The notes below the pieces were generated by a model. The model was not told the origin of the DNA. It saw only the letters and a program-made list of their open reading frames with translations, and made no database searches. Below, piece after piece: positions 17,419 to 25,952 of a stretch of 64,000 nucleotides of DNA. Position 1 is the first letter of the stretch, and each line of letters opens with the position of its first letter. The DNA is taken from NCBI RefSeq assembly GCF_037026715.1, contig NZ_JBANCG010000001.1, forward strand, positions 1 through 64,000, read 5' to 3'. Position numbers and translations under genes: made by a program. This DNA comes from Breoghania sp037026715 (GTDB taxonomy: Bacteria > Pseudomonadota > Alphaproteobacteria > Rhizobiales > Stappiaceae).

Positions 17419-18885
17419 TCAGGCCGCTGACCGCAGCTTCTCTTCGGAGGCGCTGTGTTCTGTGGCGCCCCATGCGGCGCCGTCAGTTGCCTCGACGAGG
17501 GCACCGTGCAGCGCCCGGATCGCATCCTGCTTCTGGTCGGAGGCGACGACGAACTGAACATCGACAGCACGCCCGCTCTGTTGAACGGCAATCGGGGTGA
17601 TCCCCGCGGCATCCAGTGCCGTGAGGCCGCGCAAGCCGACCGAAATGTCCTTCAGATTGCGACCCACGGCACTGACGAGTGCCGCTTTCTGGATGTGAAT
17701 GCGCGCCGAAGGGTAGGCTTCCGTGATTTCATGCTCGACACGGCGTGCCGTTTTCAGGGACGCGTCGACATAGTGCGTGATGGTGTTGGCGTTCGAGTGC
17801 TTGGAGACAATGCGCGCCGAGTGGCGCGTCAGTGCCTTCAGGATGGTGGCGTCGTAGCCCTTTACCCCGACCATGTCCTGCTCGAACACCTCCAGCGCCA
17901 GAACGTCGAGACCAGTGACGATCTCGACGCGGGCCTCGCCGCTGAGATCGGCATCGATCAATGTGCCCGGATCGGCCGGTTCGAAAGCGTTTGCCACCCG
18001 AAGGGGAATGTCGGCCTGGCGCAGTGTCTTTGCCGCGCGCGGATGGATCGCTTCCATGCCGAGGTTGGACAGTTGGTCGGCGACGTCGAAGTTGGTTTGT
18101 CCGATCTTGCGCACGGCGTCGGTGCCGACGATCTTCGGATCGGCGCTGGAGAGATGAAACTCCTTGTGGATCACCGCCTCCTTCGCCTTCGTTGCCGAGG
18201 CGATGCGCGCGAACGTGACTTCGGAATAGCCGCGGTCATAGAGGCGGATCAGGCCTTCGCGGCATTGGGCATAACCCGTGACGATGGGCAGTTCGCTCGA
18301 AAGATCGACATCGCGCATGCCTTCCTCAATGCGTTCCTCAAGCGTCGGCTGGCGCTCGTCGCGCCATCCGGTGAGATCGATGAAGCGGGCGTTGACGCCG
18401 CGCCGCTGCAGCATGAGCGATGTCGTATGAGCGGAATGCGTTTCACCGAGGCCGGAAAGCAACTCGCGGATCGTCATCATGTGCTCGTCGAGCTGGAAAT
18501 GACCATAGGAGCACAGCCGCTGCAGGTCGATCAGGCAGCTGCGAGCGCCTTCGATCCGCTCGCGCGTGAAATCGTCCGCCGTGCGTCGGTCTGCCGGATG
18601 TTCCAGAAGGCGGTTATGCACCTCCGTCATCGCATGAAGGGTCCGGTCGAGAGCGTCGCTCCAGGCGATGTTGCTGTCGGAGGCGGCGAACAGGCCGTAG
18701 ACGCCGGGCGCTCCTGTCTTCTTGTCTTCAAGCAGGAGGTTGGTGATGCCGCCATAGGCGGATACCACGAAGACGCGATTGTAGATTTCAGCGTCTTTGC
18801 GCCCGCCTAGAAACAGGGTGTCGATCAATTCGTCAGACCGGCTCATGGAGGTGCCACCGATCTTTTCGACTGTATGCGTACTCAT
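17419..18885 (-). CDS. ask: Ectoine-specific aspartate kinase
   Basis: A 488-residue aspartokinase that phosphorylates L-aspartate at the head of the ectoine pathway. Its N-terminus, MSTHTVEKIGGTSMS, and the internal RVFVVSAYGGITNLLL are typical of the Ask_Ect subgroup found with ectABC. ACT domains occupy the C-terminal third, with LVSAVGRNLKD near residue 405. A dedicated, feedback-insensitive kinase lets the cell feed ectoine synthesis apart from lysine and threonine control. It is the last gene of ectABC-ask, separated from ectC by a 90-base gap holding a strong hairpin. Confidence 0.93.
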   Translation of the reverse strand: MSTHTVEKIGGTSMSRSDELIDTLFLGGRKDAEIYNRVFVVSAYGGITNLLLEDKKTGAPGVYGLFAASDSNIAWSDALDRTLHAMTEVHNRLLEHPADRRTADDFTRERIEGARSCLIDLQRLCSYGHFQLDEHMMTIRELLSGLGETHSAHTTSLMLQRRGVNARFIDLTGWRDERQPTLEERIEEGMRDVDLSSELPIVTGYAQCREGLIRLYDRGYSEVTFARIASATKAKEAVIHKEFHLSSADPKIVGTDAVRKIGQTNFDVADQLSNLGMEAIHPRAAKTLRQADIPLRVANAFEPADPGTLIDADLSGEARVEIVTGLDVLALEVFEQDMVGVKGYDATILKALTRHSARIVSKHSNANTITHYVDASLKTARRVEHEITEAYPSARIHIQKAALVSAVGRNLKDISVGLRGLTALDAAGITPIAVQQSGRAVDVQFVVASDQKQDAIRALHGALVEATDGAAWGATEHSASEEKLRSAA

Positions 18886-18900
18886 GAAATGCCTTCGTAG

Positions 18901-18920
18901 GGCGCGCCTGGAGGCGCGCC
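18901..18920 (-). promoter_or_regulatory. Intercistronic hairpin before ask
   Basis: A perfect 8-bp inverted repeat of GGCGCGCC (18901-18908 and 18913-18920) with a four-base loop. It lies between ectC and ask, just upstream of the ask ribosome-binding site (near 18893-18897). It has no T-tract, so it is more likely an RNA-processing or stability element, or a translation modulator, than a full terminator. Confidence 0.5.
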
Positions 18921-18975
18921 ATTTCCTGATCTTTGTCGGTGGGGTTGCTTGACCCCGGTCTGTGGACGGATCGAA

Positions 18976-19371
18976 CTATGCGACCGCTTCAGGTGCAGGG
19001 GCATAGGATCCGTCGGCCTGATGCACTTCCGTGCCCGTGACAGGCGGATTGAAGCAGCAGGCCAACACCAGTTCCTCCTTGGCCCGCAGCGTGTGCCGGT
19101 CATGCTGGTCGAGCGCGTACATCACGCCGGGCCGGATCTCGTGCGTCTTGCCGTTGTCGAGTTCCTCGATCGAACCGGTTCCGGAGATGCAGTAGACGCT
19201 CTCGAAATGGTTCTTGTAGTGGAACGTGTGTTCGGATCCCGCCTCGATCACCGTGATGTGGAAGCTGAAACCCATCGCATCGCCGGCGAGAAGCAGGCGT
19301 GTGGATGTCCAGCGTGCATCGGCAACGGTGCGATCGGTGTTCTTGAGCTCGTGAAAATCGCGAACGATCAT
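18976..19371 (-). CDS. ectC: L-ectoine synthase
   Basis: A 131-residue cupin enzyme, the usual size for EctC. It closes N-gamma-acetyl-diaminobutyrate to ectoine in the last pathway step. The N-terminus MIVRDFHELKNTDRTV and the sequence WTSTRLLLAGDAMGFSFH are diagnostic, and the cupin core CISGTGSIEELD with the DQHDRH motif supplies iron ligands. AAGGAG precedes the start, and only nine bases separate it from ectB, so translation is closely linked. Confidence 0.96.
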   Translation of the reverse strand: MIVRDFHELKNTDRTVADARWTSTRLLLAGDAMGFSFHITVIEAGSEHTFHYKNHFESVYCISGTGSIEELDNGKTHEIRPGVMYALDQHDRHTLRAKEELVLACCFNPPVTGTEVHQADGSYAPAPEAVA

Positions 19372-19380
19372 GGTGTCTCC

Positions 19381-20676
19381 TTACTCGGCAGCGACGCGCA
19401 TGGGCGCGATGCTGGCGGCGATTGAGTTTTCGAGAATGTCGAGACCGGCGGAGAACTGCTCCATCGGAATGGTCAGCGGCGCGAGGACCTTGACGACCTC
19501 GTCATGCGCGCCGGACGTCTCGATGATCAGGCCGTTACGGAAGCATTCCGCACAGATCTTGCCGGCAAGCTCGCCCGAGCCCACATCGATGCCGCGCATC
19601 ATGCCGCGACCCTTGAGGCTGGCGCCCGACAGCAGCTCATCGGCCATTGCCGTGAGGCGCTTTTCCAGAAAGTCGCCTTTTTTGCGCACGCTGGCCGCGA
19701 AGCTGTCATCCGACCAGAATTTCTCCAGCGCCACGCGCGCCGTGACGAAAGCATGGTTGTTGCCGCGGAAGGTGCCGTTGTGCTCGGCCGGTTTCCAGAT
19801 GTCGTGCTCCGGCTTGATCAGCAGAACGGCCATGGGCAGCCCCATGCCCGACAGCGACTTGGCCATCGGGATCATGTCCGGCACGATGCCGTAATCATCG
19901 AAGCTGAAGAACGTGCCGGTGCGCCCGACACCCGCCTGGATGTCGTCGACGATGAGCAGGGCGCCATGCTTGCGGGCAATACGCGCAATGCCCTGCATCC
20001 ACTTTTTCGAAGCCGCGTTCAGGCCACCTTCGCCCTGAACCGGCTCGACGATGAAGGCGGCAGGAGCGTCGATGCCGCTGGAGGGATTGTCGAGCATGGT
20101 CTCGATCTGGGCCAACGTGTCGGCGTCCGCGCCGAACGCGCCCTCATAGGGCATGCGCGCAGTGCCGGCCAGCGATGCGCCGCCGGCGCCCGCCCGCTTG
20201 GCCGCGTTGCCTGTCGCGCTGAGCGCGCCCATCGTCATGCCGTGAAAGCCGTTGGTGAACGCGATGATCGTCTGGCGCCCGGTGACCTTGCGAGCGAGCT
20301 TCATCGCCGCCTCCACGGCATTGGTGCCGGTGGGACCGGTGAACATGATCCTGTGGTCCATCCCGCGCGGCTTCAACACAAGCCGTTCGAACGCCTCGAT
20401 GAAGGCGGCCTTGGCGTCCGTGTGCATGTCGAGACCGTGCGCGACGCCGTCGGCGGCAATGTAGTCGATCAGCGCGGCCTTCATGTCGGGATCGTTGTGG
20501 CCGTAATTGAGGGTCGAACAGCCCGCCAGAAAGTCGGTGTAGTCGCGGCCGTCGCTGGTGGTCAGCGTCGCATTGCGGGCACTGGTGAAGACGGCAGGGA
20601 AGCTGCGGCAGTAGCTGCGCGCTTCCGACTCGCGCCTGTTGAATACGGCTGTAGCATCCGTCGGGAAGGTGGTCAT
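19381..20676 (-). CDS. ectB: Diaminobutyrate-2-oxoglutarate transaminase
   Basis: A 431-residue class III aminotransferase that converts aspartate semialdehyde and glutamate to 2,4-diaminobutyrate. The family motif IVDDIQAGVGRTGTFFSFD is near residue 245. The PLP-binding lysine lies in MAKSLSGMGLP near 270, and FTGPTGTNAVEAAMKLAR near 111 is typical of EctB. GAGG precedes the ATG at 20676. It sits between ectA and ectC as in the standard operon order. Confidence 0.96.
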   Translation of the reverse strand: MTTFPTDATAVFNRRESEARSYCRSFPAVFTSARNATLTTSDGRDYTDFLAGCSTLNYGHNDPDMKAALIDYIAADGVAHGLDMHTDAKAAFIEAFERLVLKPRGMDHRIMFTGPTGTNAVEAAMKLARKVTGRQTIIAFTNGFHGMTMGALSATGNAAKRAGAGGASLAGTARMPYEGAFGADADTLAQIETMLDNPSSGIDAPAAFIVEPVQGEGGLNAASKKWMQGIARIARKHGALLIVDDIQAGVGRTGTFFSFDDYGIVPDMIPMAKSLSGMGLPMAVLLIKPEHDIWKPAEHNGTFRGNNHAFVTARVALEKFWSDDSFAASVRKKGDFLEKRLTAMADELLSGASLKGRGMMRGIDVGSGELAGKICAECFRNGLIIETSGAHDEVVKVLAPLTIPMEQFSAGLDILENSIAASIAPMRVAAE

Positions 20677-20727
20677 GAAAACCTCGATGAATATGGAATT
20701 AAGGGGAAGGGGCGCGTGGCAGGAGCG

Positions 20728-21276
20728 TCAGGCGGCGGCAACCTTGCGGTCGCCGAAAGCGCCGATCGTCACCATGTATTCGGTGGCGTGACGTCCTTCG
20801 AAGTGCTCGTCGCGCTCGAAATGCGCGGTGGAGGCGAGCGGTGCGTCCATCTTGTCCGCGAAGCCGTTGAACAACGCCCAGCTGGCCTTGTTGTCGCGGG
20901 TAATGGTGGTTTTCAGGCTCGAGACGTCGGCGCAGCAGGCGCGTGCCAGCAGATGCGACAGCATCTTCTTGGCGACGCCCATCCCGCGCGCCTTCTCGGC
21001 CACGGCCACTTGCCACACGAAAAGCGTGTCCGGTTCTGCCGGCAGCAGGTAGGCGGACACCCACCCCACGATCTCGTTGCCGAGTTCGGCCACGACACAG
21101 GTGTCAGCGAAATGGTCGCATTGCAGGAGATTGCAGTACATCGAGTTGTCGTCGAGCGGTCCGCAATCCCGGATCAATTGCCAGATATTCGACCCATCCT
21201 GTGGTTCCGGTGTCCTCAGGGTGAGCGTTTCGGATCTCCGCCTGGATGTGTCGCTACCGATAATGTTCAAGCTCAT
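20728..21276 (-). CDS. ectA: L-2,4-diaminobutyrate acetyltransferase
   Basis: A 182-residue GNAT enzyme that acetylates diaminobutyrate with acetyl-CoA. The sequence LRTPEPQDGSNIWQLIRDCG near residue 20, the LDDNSMYCNLLQCDHF segment and the acetyl-CoA loop EKARGMGVAKKML near 94 are characteristic of EctA. It is the first gene of the operon. A GAGGA ribosome-binding site precedes the ATG at 21276. The upstream region is strikingly AT-rich, as expected for an osmotically induced promoter. Confidence 0.96.
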   Translation of the reverse strand: MSLNIIGSDTSRRRSETLTLRTPEPQDGSNIWQLIRDCGPLDDNSMYCNLLQCDHFADTCVVAELGNEIVGWVSAYLLPAEPDTLFVWQVAVAEKARGMGVAKKMLSHLLARACCADVSSLKTTITRDNKASWALFNGFADKMDAPLASTAHFERDEHFEGRHATEYMVTIGAFGDRKVAAA

Positions 21277-21511
21277 GGCATCCTCAGTTCCTATGCGCGA
21301 CTAACAATAGGGATTGGGAGAATGTTTTCAATAGCGAAGTAATTTAATTTCTGTCGGATGGTGGCCGTGTAATAACATATTGAAAATAATGGATAAAAAC
21401 TAAAAGTTGGCAATTCGACCTACAATTATAATTTAAAATCGGAATGATTTTTTCCGTCGACTCTGGTGGGATAGTTCAGAATCCGAAAAATCGTTTGCGC
21501 CTGTCCATTGG
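21277..21511. promoter_or_regulatory. AT-rich ect control region with a 10-bp palindrome
   Basis: This divergent intergenic stretch is much richer in A and T than its flanks. On the minus strand, TTGCCA followed by 16 bp and CATTAT is a plausible promoter for ectA. The palindrome AATTATAATT at 21424-21433 lies between the two start codons and could be an operator for the MarR regulator. I found no exact match to the published EctR1 site as I remember it. Confidence 0.45.
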
Positions 21512-21553
21512 ATGGAGGAAAATCGCGTATTATGGCGAAATGGTTGGATTGAC

Positions 21554-22093
21554 ATGGAAGATCGCGCGCTAAGCTGCCTGCTGGCCCTGCGTCGCGTGTT
21601 AGGCGCGGCGGAACGCAACGACCGTGCGCTGGCGCGCGCCACGGGACTGACCACGGCACAGTTGCTGGTCCTGCGGATTATCGAGGATGCGAAGGAGATC
21701 ACGCCCAAGGGGATTTCCACGCGCGCAGGCGTCGCCCCGGCGAGTGCAACTGCGCTGATCGAAAAGCTGGCCCAGCTTGGTTATCTGCGGCGCCGGCGCA
21801 GCGAGAGTGACCGTCGCAAATACTGGGTGTCGTTGACAGAAGCAGGCGTGGCCGCGTTGCATTCCGCGCCCGATCCGCTGCACCAGCGCTTTTCAAGCGC
21901 GTTTGACACGATTTCAAACTGGGAACAGGCGATGATCCTCTCGGCGTTGGAGCGCGTCGCCGCCCTGGTGGCGGATGAGGGGCCTGATCAGAAGCCGGCC
22001 GGTGTCGGGGTTCACGATATTTCCAGTGCGCTTTCGTTTCCGCCCGAACCCGAGCCTGCGGACCCGCAGCCCGCAGATCCGGTTGCAACTTGA
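21554..22093 (+). CDS. ectR: MarR-family regulator of ectoine genes
   Basis: A winged-helix MarR regulator of 179 residues. The DNA-binding part includes ITPKGISTRAGVAPASATALIEKL and the wing RRRRSESDRRKYWVSLTEAG. The conserved opening EDRALSCLLALRRVL follows ATG 21554; an in-frame ATG at 21512 would add 14 residues, and neither has a clear ribosome-binding site. The C-terminal tail is proline-rich with PEPEPADPQPADP. Divergent EctR genes repress ect operons in methylotrophs and are common in alphaproteobacteria. Salt-responsive repression is inferred from position. Confidence 0.85.
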   Translation: MEDRALSCLLALRRVLGAAERNDRALARATGLTTAQLLVLRIIEDAKEITPKGISTRAGVAPASATALIEKLAQLGYLRRRRSESDRRKYWVSLTEAGVAALHSAPDPLHQRFSSAFDTISNWEQAMILSALERVAALVADEGPDQKPAGVGVHDISSALSFPPEPEPADPQPADPVAT

Positions 22094-22702
22094 GCCTGCT
22101 TGCGTTGATCGCTGCGGCAATGGTTGCGGAGGTCAAAGCCAAGACGCTGCTCGCACCGGGGTTTTCCAAAGTTGGCATGCCAAGCGGTAGCGCGTTGGCG
22201 TGTCGCTCGTTCTTCGCCGAGCAGAAGGCTCCGCGTTGAATGTGACAGCCTGCGTCCGCGCTCACCTGATCGGGCGCCGGAGCTATCGAGGCGGATTGGC
22301 GAGCCGCCTGCTTCCTCACAATTTCTGGGCAGGGAACTCGCCAACGATTGCGTACATGATTTGCATTCTATCACTGGACTGAGTGATCGCGCGGGAGGGG
22401 GCGAAGCGTCTCCTGTAACCATCAGAAAGCCTTTGACATTGCTCGGGGATGCGGTTGCCGCTCGCGCGAAATAGCTTTGCGAATGGAATCGGAATCTGGG
22501 CTTTGCGTCGGTGATTTCGGTGCCGTTGCAATAAACCTTTTGGTCACTGTCCGAAGGACGGACAGGTTTTGGACAGGTGAACAACCTTATTGTTCGGGCC
22601 CGAACGGGCACCGCGCCTTCAGCCTTGCGGCCGAATGAGTGGAGCCGACTGGAGGAGCCAGCACTGCCCGTTGGAAACAAGCAATAATTGGGAGGTTCAT
22701 CT
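22094..22702. other. Gene-free stretch upstream of tctC, with one inverted repeat
   Basis: I see no supportable gene here. The long minus-strand frame across it has no ribosome-binding site and runs through both neighbours. The only clear signal is the inverted repeat near 22547-22565. The 5' leader of tctC occupies the last 100 or so bases. Confidence 0.5.
22547..22565. promoter_or_regulatory. Inverted repeat upstream of tctC
   Basis: CTGTCCG (22547-22553) and CGGACAG (22559-22565) form a perfect 7-bp dyad around AAGGA. It is followed by GTTTT and a further GGACAGG half-site. It lies about 140 bp before the tctC start and could be a TctD-binding site or a leader hairpin. A single CGGACAG also occurs at 29282. 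Confidence 0.45.
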
Positions 22703-22705
22703 GTG

Positions 22706-23692
22706 ATGATGTTCAAATCAGTCGCCGTGACCGGCGCGGCCGTGCTTTTCACCATTGCCAGCGCCGTGGGTGCGGCGGCGGCGGACAAGCCGGCCAACTA
22801 TCCGACCCGCCCCATCAATCTTGTCGTTCCCTATCCGGCCGGCGGCGGCGTTGATCTGACGGCGCGGACCCTGGCCGCCCAACTCGAGCGCACGACCGGG
22901 TTGCAGTTCCGCGTGGAAAACCGTGCCGGTGGCGGCAGCACCATCGGCAACGCCTATGTTGCCAAGCAGGCGAAGGCAGACGGCTACACGGTCGGCGTGC
23001 TCGCTAACCCCACAATGGCGATCAGTGTTGTTCAGGGCCGGGCCCCCTTCGCGAAGGACGATCTGGAGCCTCTGGCGGGCATCACCTTCGCTCCCGCCAT
23101 CTGGCTTTCCGGCACCAAGTCGAAGATCGCCGGCAAGAGCTTCCAGGAAGTGATCGCCTACGCCAAGGAACATCCGGGCGAGCTGAAGGTCGGCGTCATT
23201 CCCAATGGTGCCTTCGATATCGCCACCCGTATCCTTGAAAAGCAGCTTGGTGTGAAATTCACCATCGTGCCGTTCCAGGGCGGAAAACCGGCCGCCGTGG
23301 CGCTTCTCGGCGGCAATGTCGATATCGCCGCCAACTACTATGACGAAGTTGCCCAGTTCATCGACGCCGGGCAGATGAAGTTGCTGGCGGTTGCCGACAA
23401 CACGCCGCTCTCGCAGGTGCCTGATGCGCCGACCATGAAGGAACTGGGCGTGAAGATCCCGTCCGGAACCTGGGGGGCCGACCGCCTCGTTGCCGTCAGC
23501 CCGAAGGTGCCTGCGGAGATCAAGGCCTACCTCGCCGCGATCATCAATGACACGTTGAAGCAAGAGGAAACGCGCGAAGCCTTCGAGAAAGTCGGCATCG
23601 AGCTTATCCCTCTGACCGCTGAAGAAGAGCAGGCGCGCTACAACGCCTCATTCGAGGCCGTCAGCGAGTATTTCAAGAACGCCGCGCACTGA
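22706..23692 (+). CDS. tctC: Tripartite tricarboxylate transporter binding protein (TctC/Bug)
   Basis: A 328-residue periplasmic binding protein that delivers a carboxylate to TctAB. The signal peptide spans about residues 1-25, ending ASAVGAAAA. The mature start YPTRPINLVVPYPAGGGVDLTAR is the Bug-family signature containing the carboxylate-binding loop. GGGAGG lies upstream of both GTG 22703 and ATG 22706, so the start is uncertain by one codon. It is the first gene of tctCAB. The ligand may be citrate, another tricarboxylate or an aromatic acid. Confidence 0.92.
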   Translation: MMFKSVAVTGAAVLFTIASAVGAAAADKPANYPTRPINLVVPYPAGGGVDLTARTLAAQLERTTGLQFRVENRAGGGSTIGNAYVAKQAKADGYTVGVLANPTMAISVVQGRAPFAKDDLEPLAGITFAPAIWLSGTKSKIAGKSFQEVIAYAKEHPGELKVGVIPNGAFDIATRILEKQLGVKFTIVPFQGGKPAAVALLGGNVDIAANYYDEVAQFIDAGQMKLLAVADNTPLSQVPDAPTMKELGVKIPSGTWGADRLVAVSPKVPAEIKAYLAAIINDTLKQEETREAFEKVGIELIPLTAEEEQARYNASFEAVSEYFKNAAH

Positions 23693-23829
23693 CGTCGATC
23701 TCACGAAAGCGAACGAGGGGCACCGTGTCGGCCAATGGCTGGCGCGGTGCCTGTCGGTGAGCGCGTGCGCCCGGTTTTGCGAAACCCGGCCTCAGTGACC
23801 ACAGGATCCGGCATCAAAGGATAGGGAAA

Positions 23830-25323
23830 ATGCTCGAAGGTTTCCTGAACGCCATCACTTACCAGAGCGTGGCGGCAGAAATCGGCGGCGTCATCATTGG
23901 CATCATCTTTGGTGCCATCCCCGGTTTGACGGCGACGCTTGGCATCGCGTTGTTCGTTCCGGTGACGTTCCTCATGAGCCCCGAGCACGGCATGATCATG
24001 CTCGGCGGCATCTATTCCGGCGGCATATTCGGCGGCAGCATCTCCGCCATTCTCATCAACATTCCCGGCACGCCCGCCTCGATCGTGACGAGTTGGGAGG
24101 GCCATGCCATGGCGCGGGCCGGCAAGGCGCCTTTTGCGCTTGCGCTGGCGGCCATGAGTTCGGGCATCGGCGGCATCCTGGCGGCCATCGCGGTGCTGTT
24201 CCTGACGCCGATCCTCTCTTCTTTCGCGCTGAGCTTCGGTTCGCCGGAATATTGCGCGTTGCTGATTTTCAGCTTCACCATCGTGATCGTGATGCTGGAG
24301 ACGCCGCTCGCCTCCAATCTTTTCGGCTGCTTTGTCGGGTTGCTCATCGTGACGATCGGGCTCGATCCGGTCATCGGCACGCCGCGTTTCACATTCGGTG
24401 TTGTCGAACTGTATTCCGGCTTCAATCTCGTCGCCGTGCTGATCGGGTTCTTCTGCATGAGCCAGGCCGTTGTACTGGCCCTCAATTCGTTGAGGCCCGA
24501 CAAGGGCGGCGAGATCATCTTCGACGGCAAGAGCCCGTATGCCGAACTCCTGCGCGTGGTGCCAACACGCATCGTCACCTATCTGCGTTCTGCCGTGACA
24601 GGGGTCTTTCTCGGCATCCTGCCGGCCCTTGGGCCGGTGGAAACGCCGTTCATTTCCTATGCGCTCGAAAAGCGCTTCAACAAGCGCAACGAGAAGTTCG
24701 GCAAAGGATCGGTCTCGGGGCTGATCGCGTCGGAAACCTCCATCAGCGCCAATGTCGGCGGATCGTTGATCCCGCTCATTTCGCTGGGTATTCCAGGCTC
24801 CGGCGCGGCGGCCGTGTTCATCGGTGCGCTGACGCTGCATGGCCTGCAGCCTGGCCCGATGCTCTTCGCCAACCAGCCGACCCTCATCTACAGCTTCTTC
24901 TGGGGCTTCCTGATTCTCAACATCTTCATGCTTTTCTTCGGCGTCTTCGCGGCGCGCTACTGCGCCTTCGTTCTCAAGATCCCGAAATTCGTTCTGGCGA
25001 CCTTCGTCGCAGCGTTCTCGATCCTCGGGACCTTCGCCATCCAGAACAACATGTTCGATGTGTTCGTCATGCTCGGCGCAACCGCCTTCGCGCTCTGGTT
25101 CCAGGCGTTGCGGATCTCGCTGTTGCCGGTGGTGATGGCCGTCATTCTCGGGCCGTTGTTCGAGCAGCAGATCGCCGTTCTCAACACCTCCTACAGTTCC
25201 GTAGGGGAGGTGCTCCAGCGCCCTGCCGCCGTGGTGTTTCTGGCCGTGTCCGTGCTCATGCTGGGCTTCCGTCTCGTTCGCGGAACCTCGCGTAGCGGCA
25301 TGCCCGAACAGACCGAAGTTTGA
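23830..25323 (+). CDS. tctA: Tripartite tricarboxylate transporter large permease
   Basis: A 497-residue integral membrane protein with about 12 segments, the usual length for TctA. The N-terminal GAIPGLTATLGIALFVPVTF and the repeated GIPGSGAAAVFIGALTLHGL are characteristic. Transport is driven by an ion gradient rather than ATP. It lies 137 bases after tctC, and its stop overlaps the start region of tctB. No defects are visible. Confidence 0.94.
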   Translation: MLEGFLNAITYQSVAAEIGGVIIGIIFGAIPGLTATLGIALFVPVTFLMSPEHGMIMLGGIYSGGIFGGSISAILINIPGTPASIVTSWEGHAMARAGKAPFALALAAMSSGIGGILAAIAVLFLTPILSSFALSFGSPEYCALLIFSFTIVIVMLETPLASNLFGCFVGLLIVTIGLDPVIGTPRFTFGVVELYSGFNLVAVLIGFFCMSQAVVLALNSLRPDKGGEIIFDGKSPYAELLRVVPTRIVTYLRSAVTGVFLGILPALGPVETPFISYALEKRFNKRNEKFGKGSVSGLIASETSISANVGGSLIPLISLGIPGSGAAAVFIGALTLHGLQPGPMLFANQPTLIYSFFWGFLILNIFMLFFGVFAARYCAFVLKIPKFVLATFVAAFSILGTFAIQNNMFDVFVMLGATAFALWFQALRISLLPVVMAVILGPLFEQQIAVLNTSYSSVGEVLQRPAAVVFLAVSVLMLGFRLVRGTSRSGMPEQTEV

Positions 25324-25334
25324 GGAGGCTCGGC

Positions 25335-25826
25335 ATGTTTGTCTTCAGGCTGTTTTCATTCGCGCTGATCGCCGCCTTCGCGCTCGTGCTCGGCAAGCAG
25401 GCAATGGGCATATCCGGCATGGCCAGCACCTATCCGCTTACGCTGGTGACGGTAGTGCTGGCGGGAACGCTGTACATGATCGCCACGGCCGTCGCGCAAC
25501 GTCGCGAACCGCCTGTCCTGACCGGGGATGTGTCTCATCTGGTTGCGGCCACGGGGCCCGAGCGGTTGCGGCTTTTCGCGTTCGTGATCCTTTGGGTTGC
25601 CTATCCGTGGCTTCTCGGCATGCTGGGCTTCATCGTCACGACGACGCTTGCGATTACCGTTTCGCTCTGCATGCTCGGCCAGAAGCGGATCCTGCTGGCC
25701 TTTGCCTGTGCCGCGGTCTTCTCGGTGGTCTTCGCGGTTCTGTTCACGACGGTCTTTTATGTGCCGGTTCCCGCGGGAATTCTGGACGACTGGCTCACCA
25801 CCTTCATCTTCCGGCTTCAAAGCTAG
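25335..25826 (+). CDS. tctB: Tripartite tricarboxylate transporter small permease
   Basis: A 163-residue protein with four hydrophobic segments near residues 4-20, 34-52, 85-107 and 125-150, matching the TctB layout. I chose ATG 25335, preceded by GAGGAGG; a TTG at 25320 in the same frame lies within the tctA stop region. TctB proteins vary in sequence, so the call rests on topology and position directly after tctA. Confidence 0.87.
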   Translation: MFVFRLFSFALIAAFALVLGKQAMGISGMASTYPLTLVTVVLAGTLYMIATAVAQRREPPVLTGDVSHLVAATGPERLRLFAFVILWVAYPWLLGMLGFIVTTTLAITVSLCMLGQKRILLAFACAAVFSVVFAVLFTTVFYVPVPAGILDDWLTTFIFRLQS

Positions 25827-25952
25827 AAGCTTCAGGCTCGGCAGGCCGCAAGGGTCTGTCGGGCCTCCTCCTCGGACGCCTTTGTCAGGGGCGCAGGTTC
25901 AACGGGAACCAGGATCCCGCATCGGGCCTGTCCATGCCGGGCGGGCGCCGGA

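Noticed and set aside
17455..18810. 451-codon plus-strand frame
   Set aside because: It is antisense to the ectoine aspartokinase; no independent support was found.
19504..21342. 612-codon plus-strand open frame across ectB and ectA
   Set aside because: It is antisense to two unmistakable ectoine genes. Long antisense frames are expected in high-GC DNA, and the product resembles no family.
22012..22797. 261-codon minus-strand frame in the gap before tctC
   Set aside because: It runs into the 3' end of ectR and the 5' end of tctC, lacks a ribosome-binding site and has a random-looking composition.
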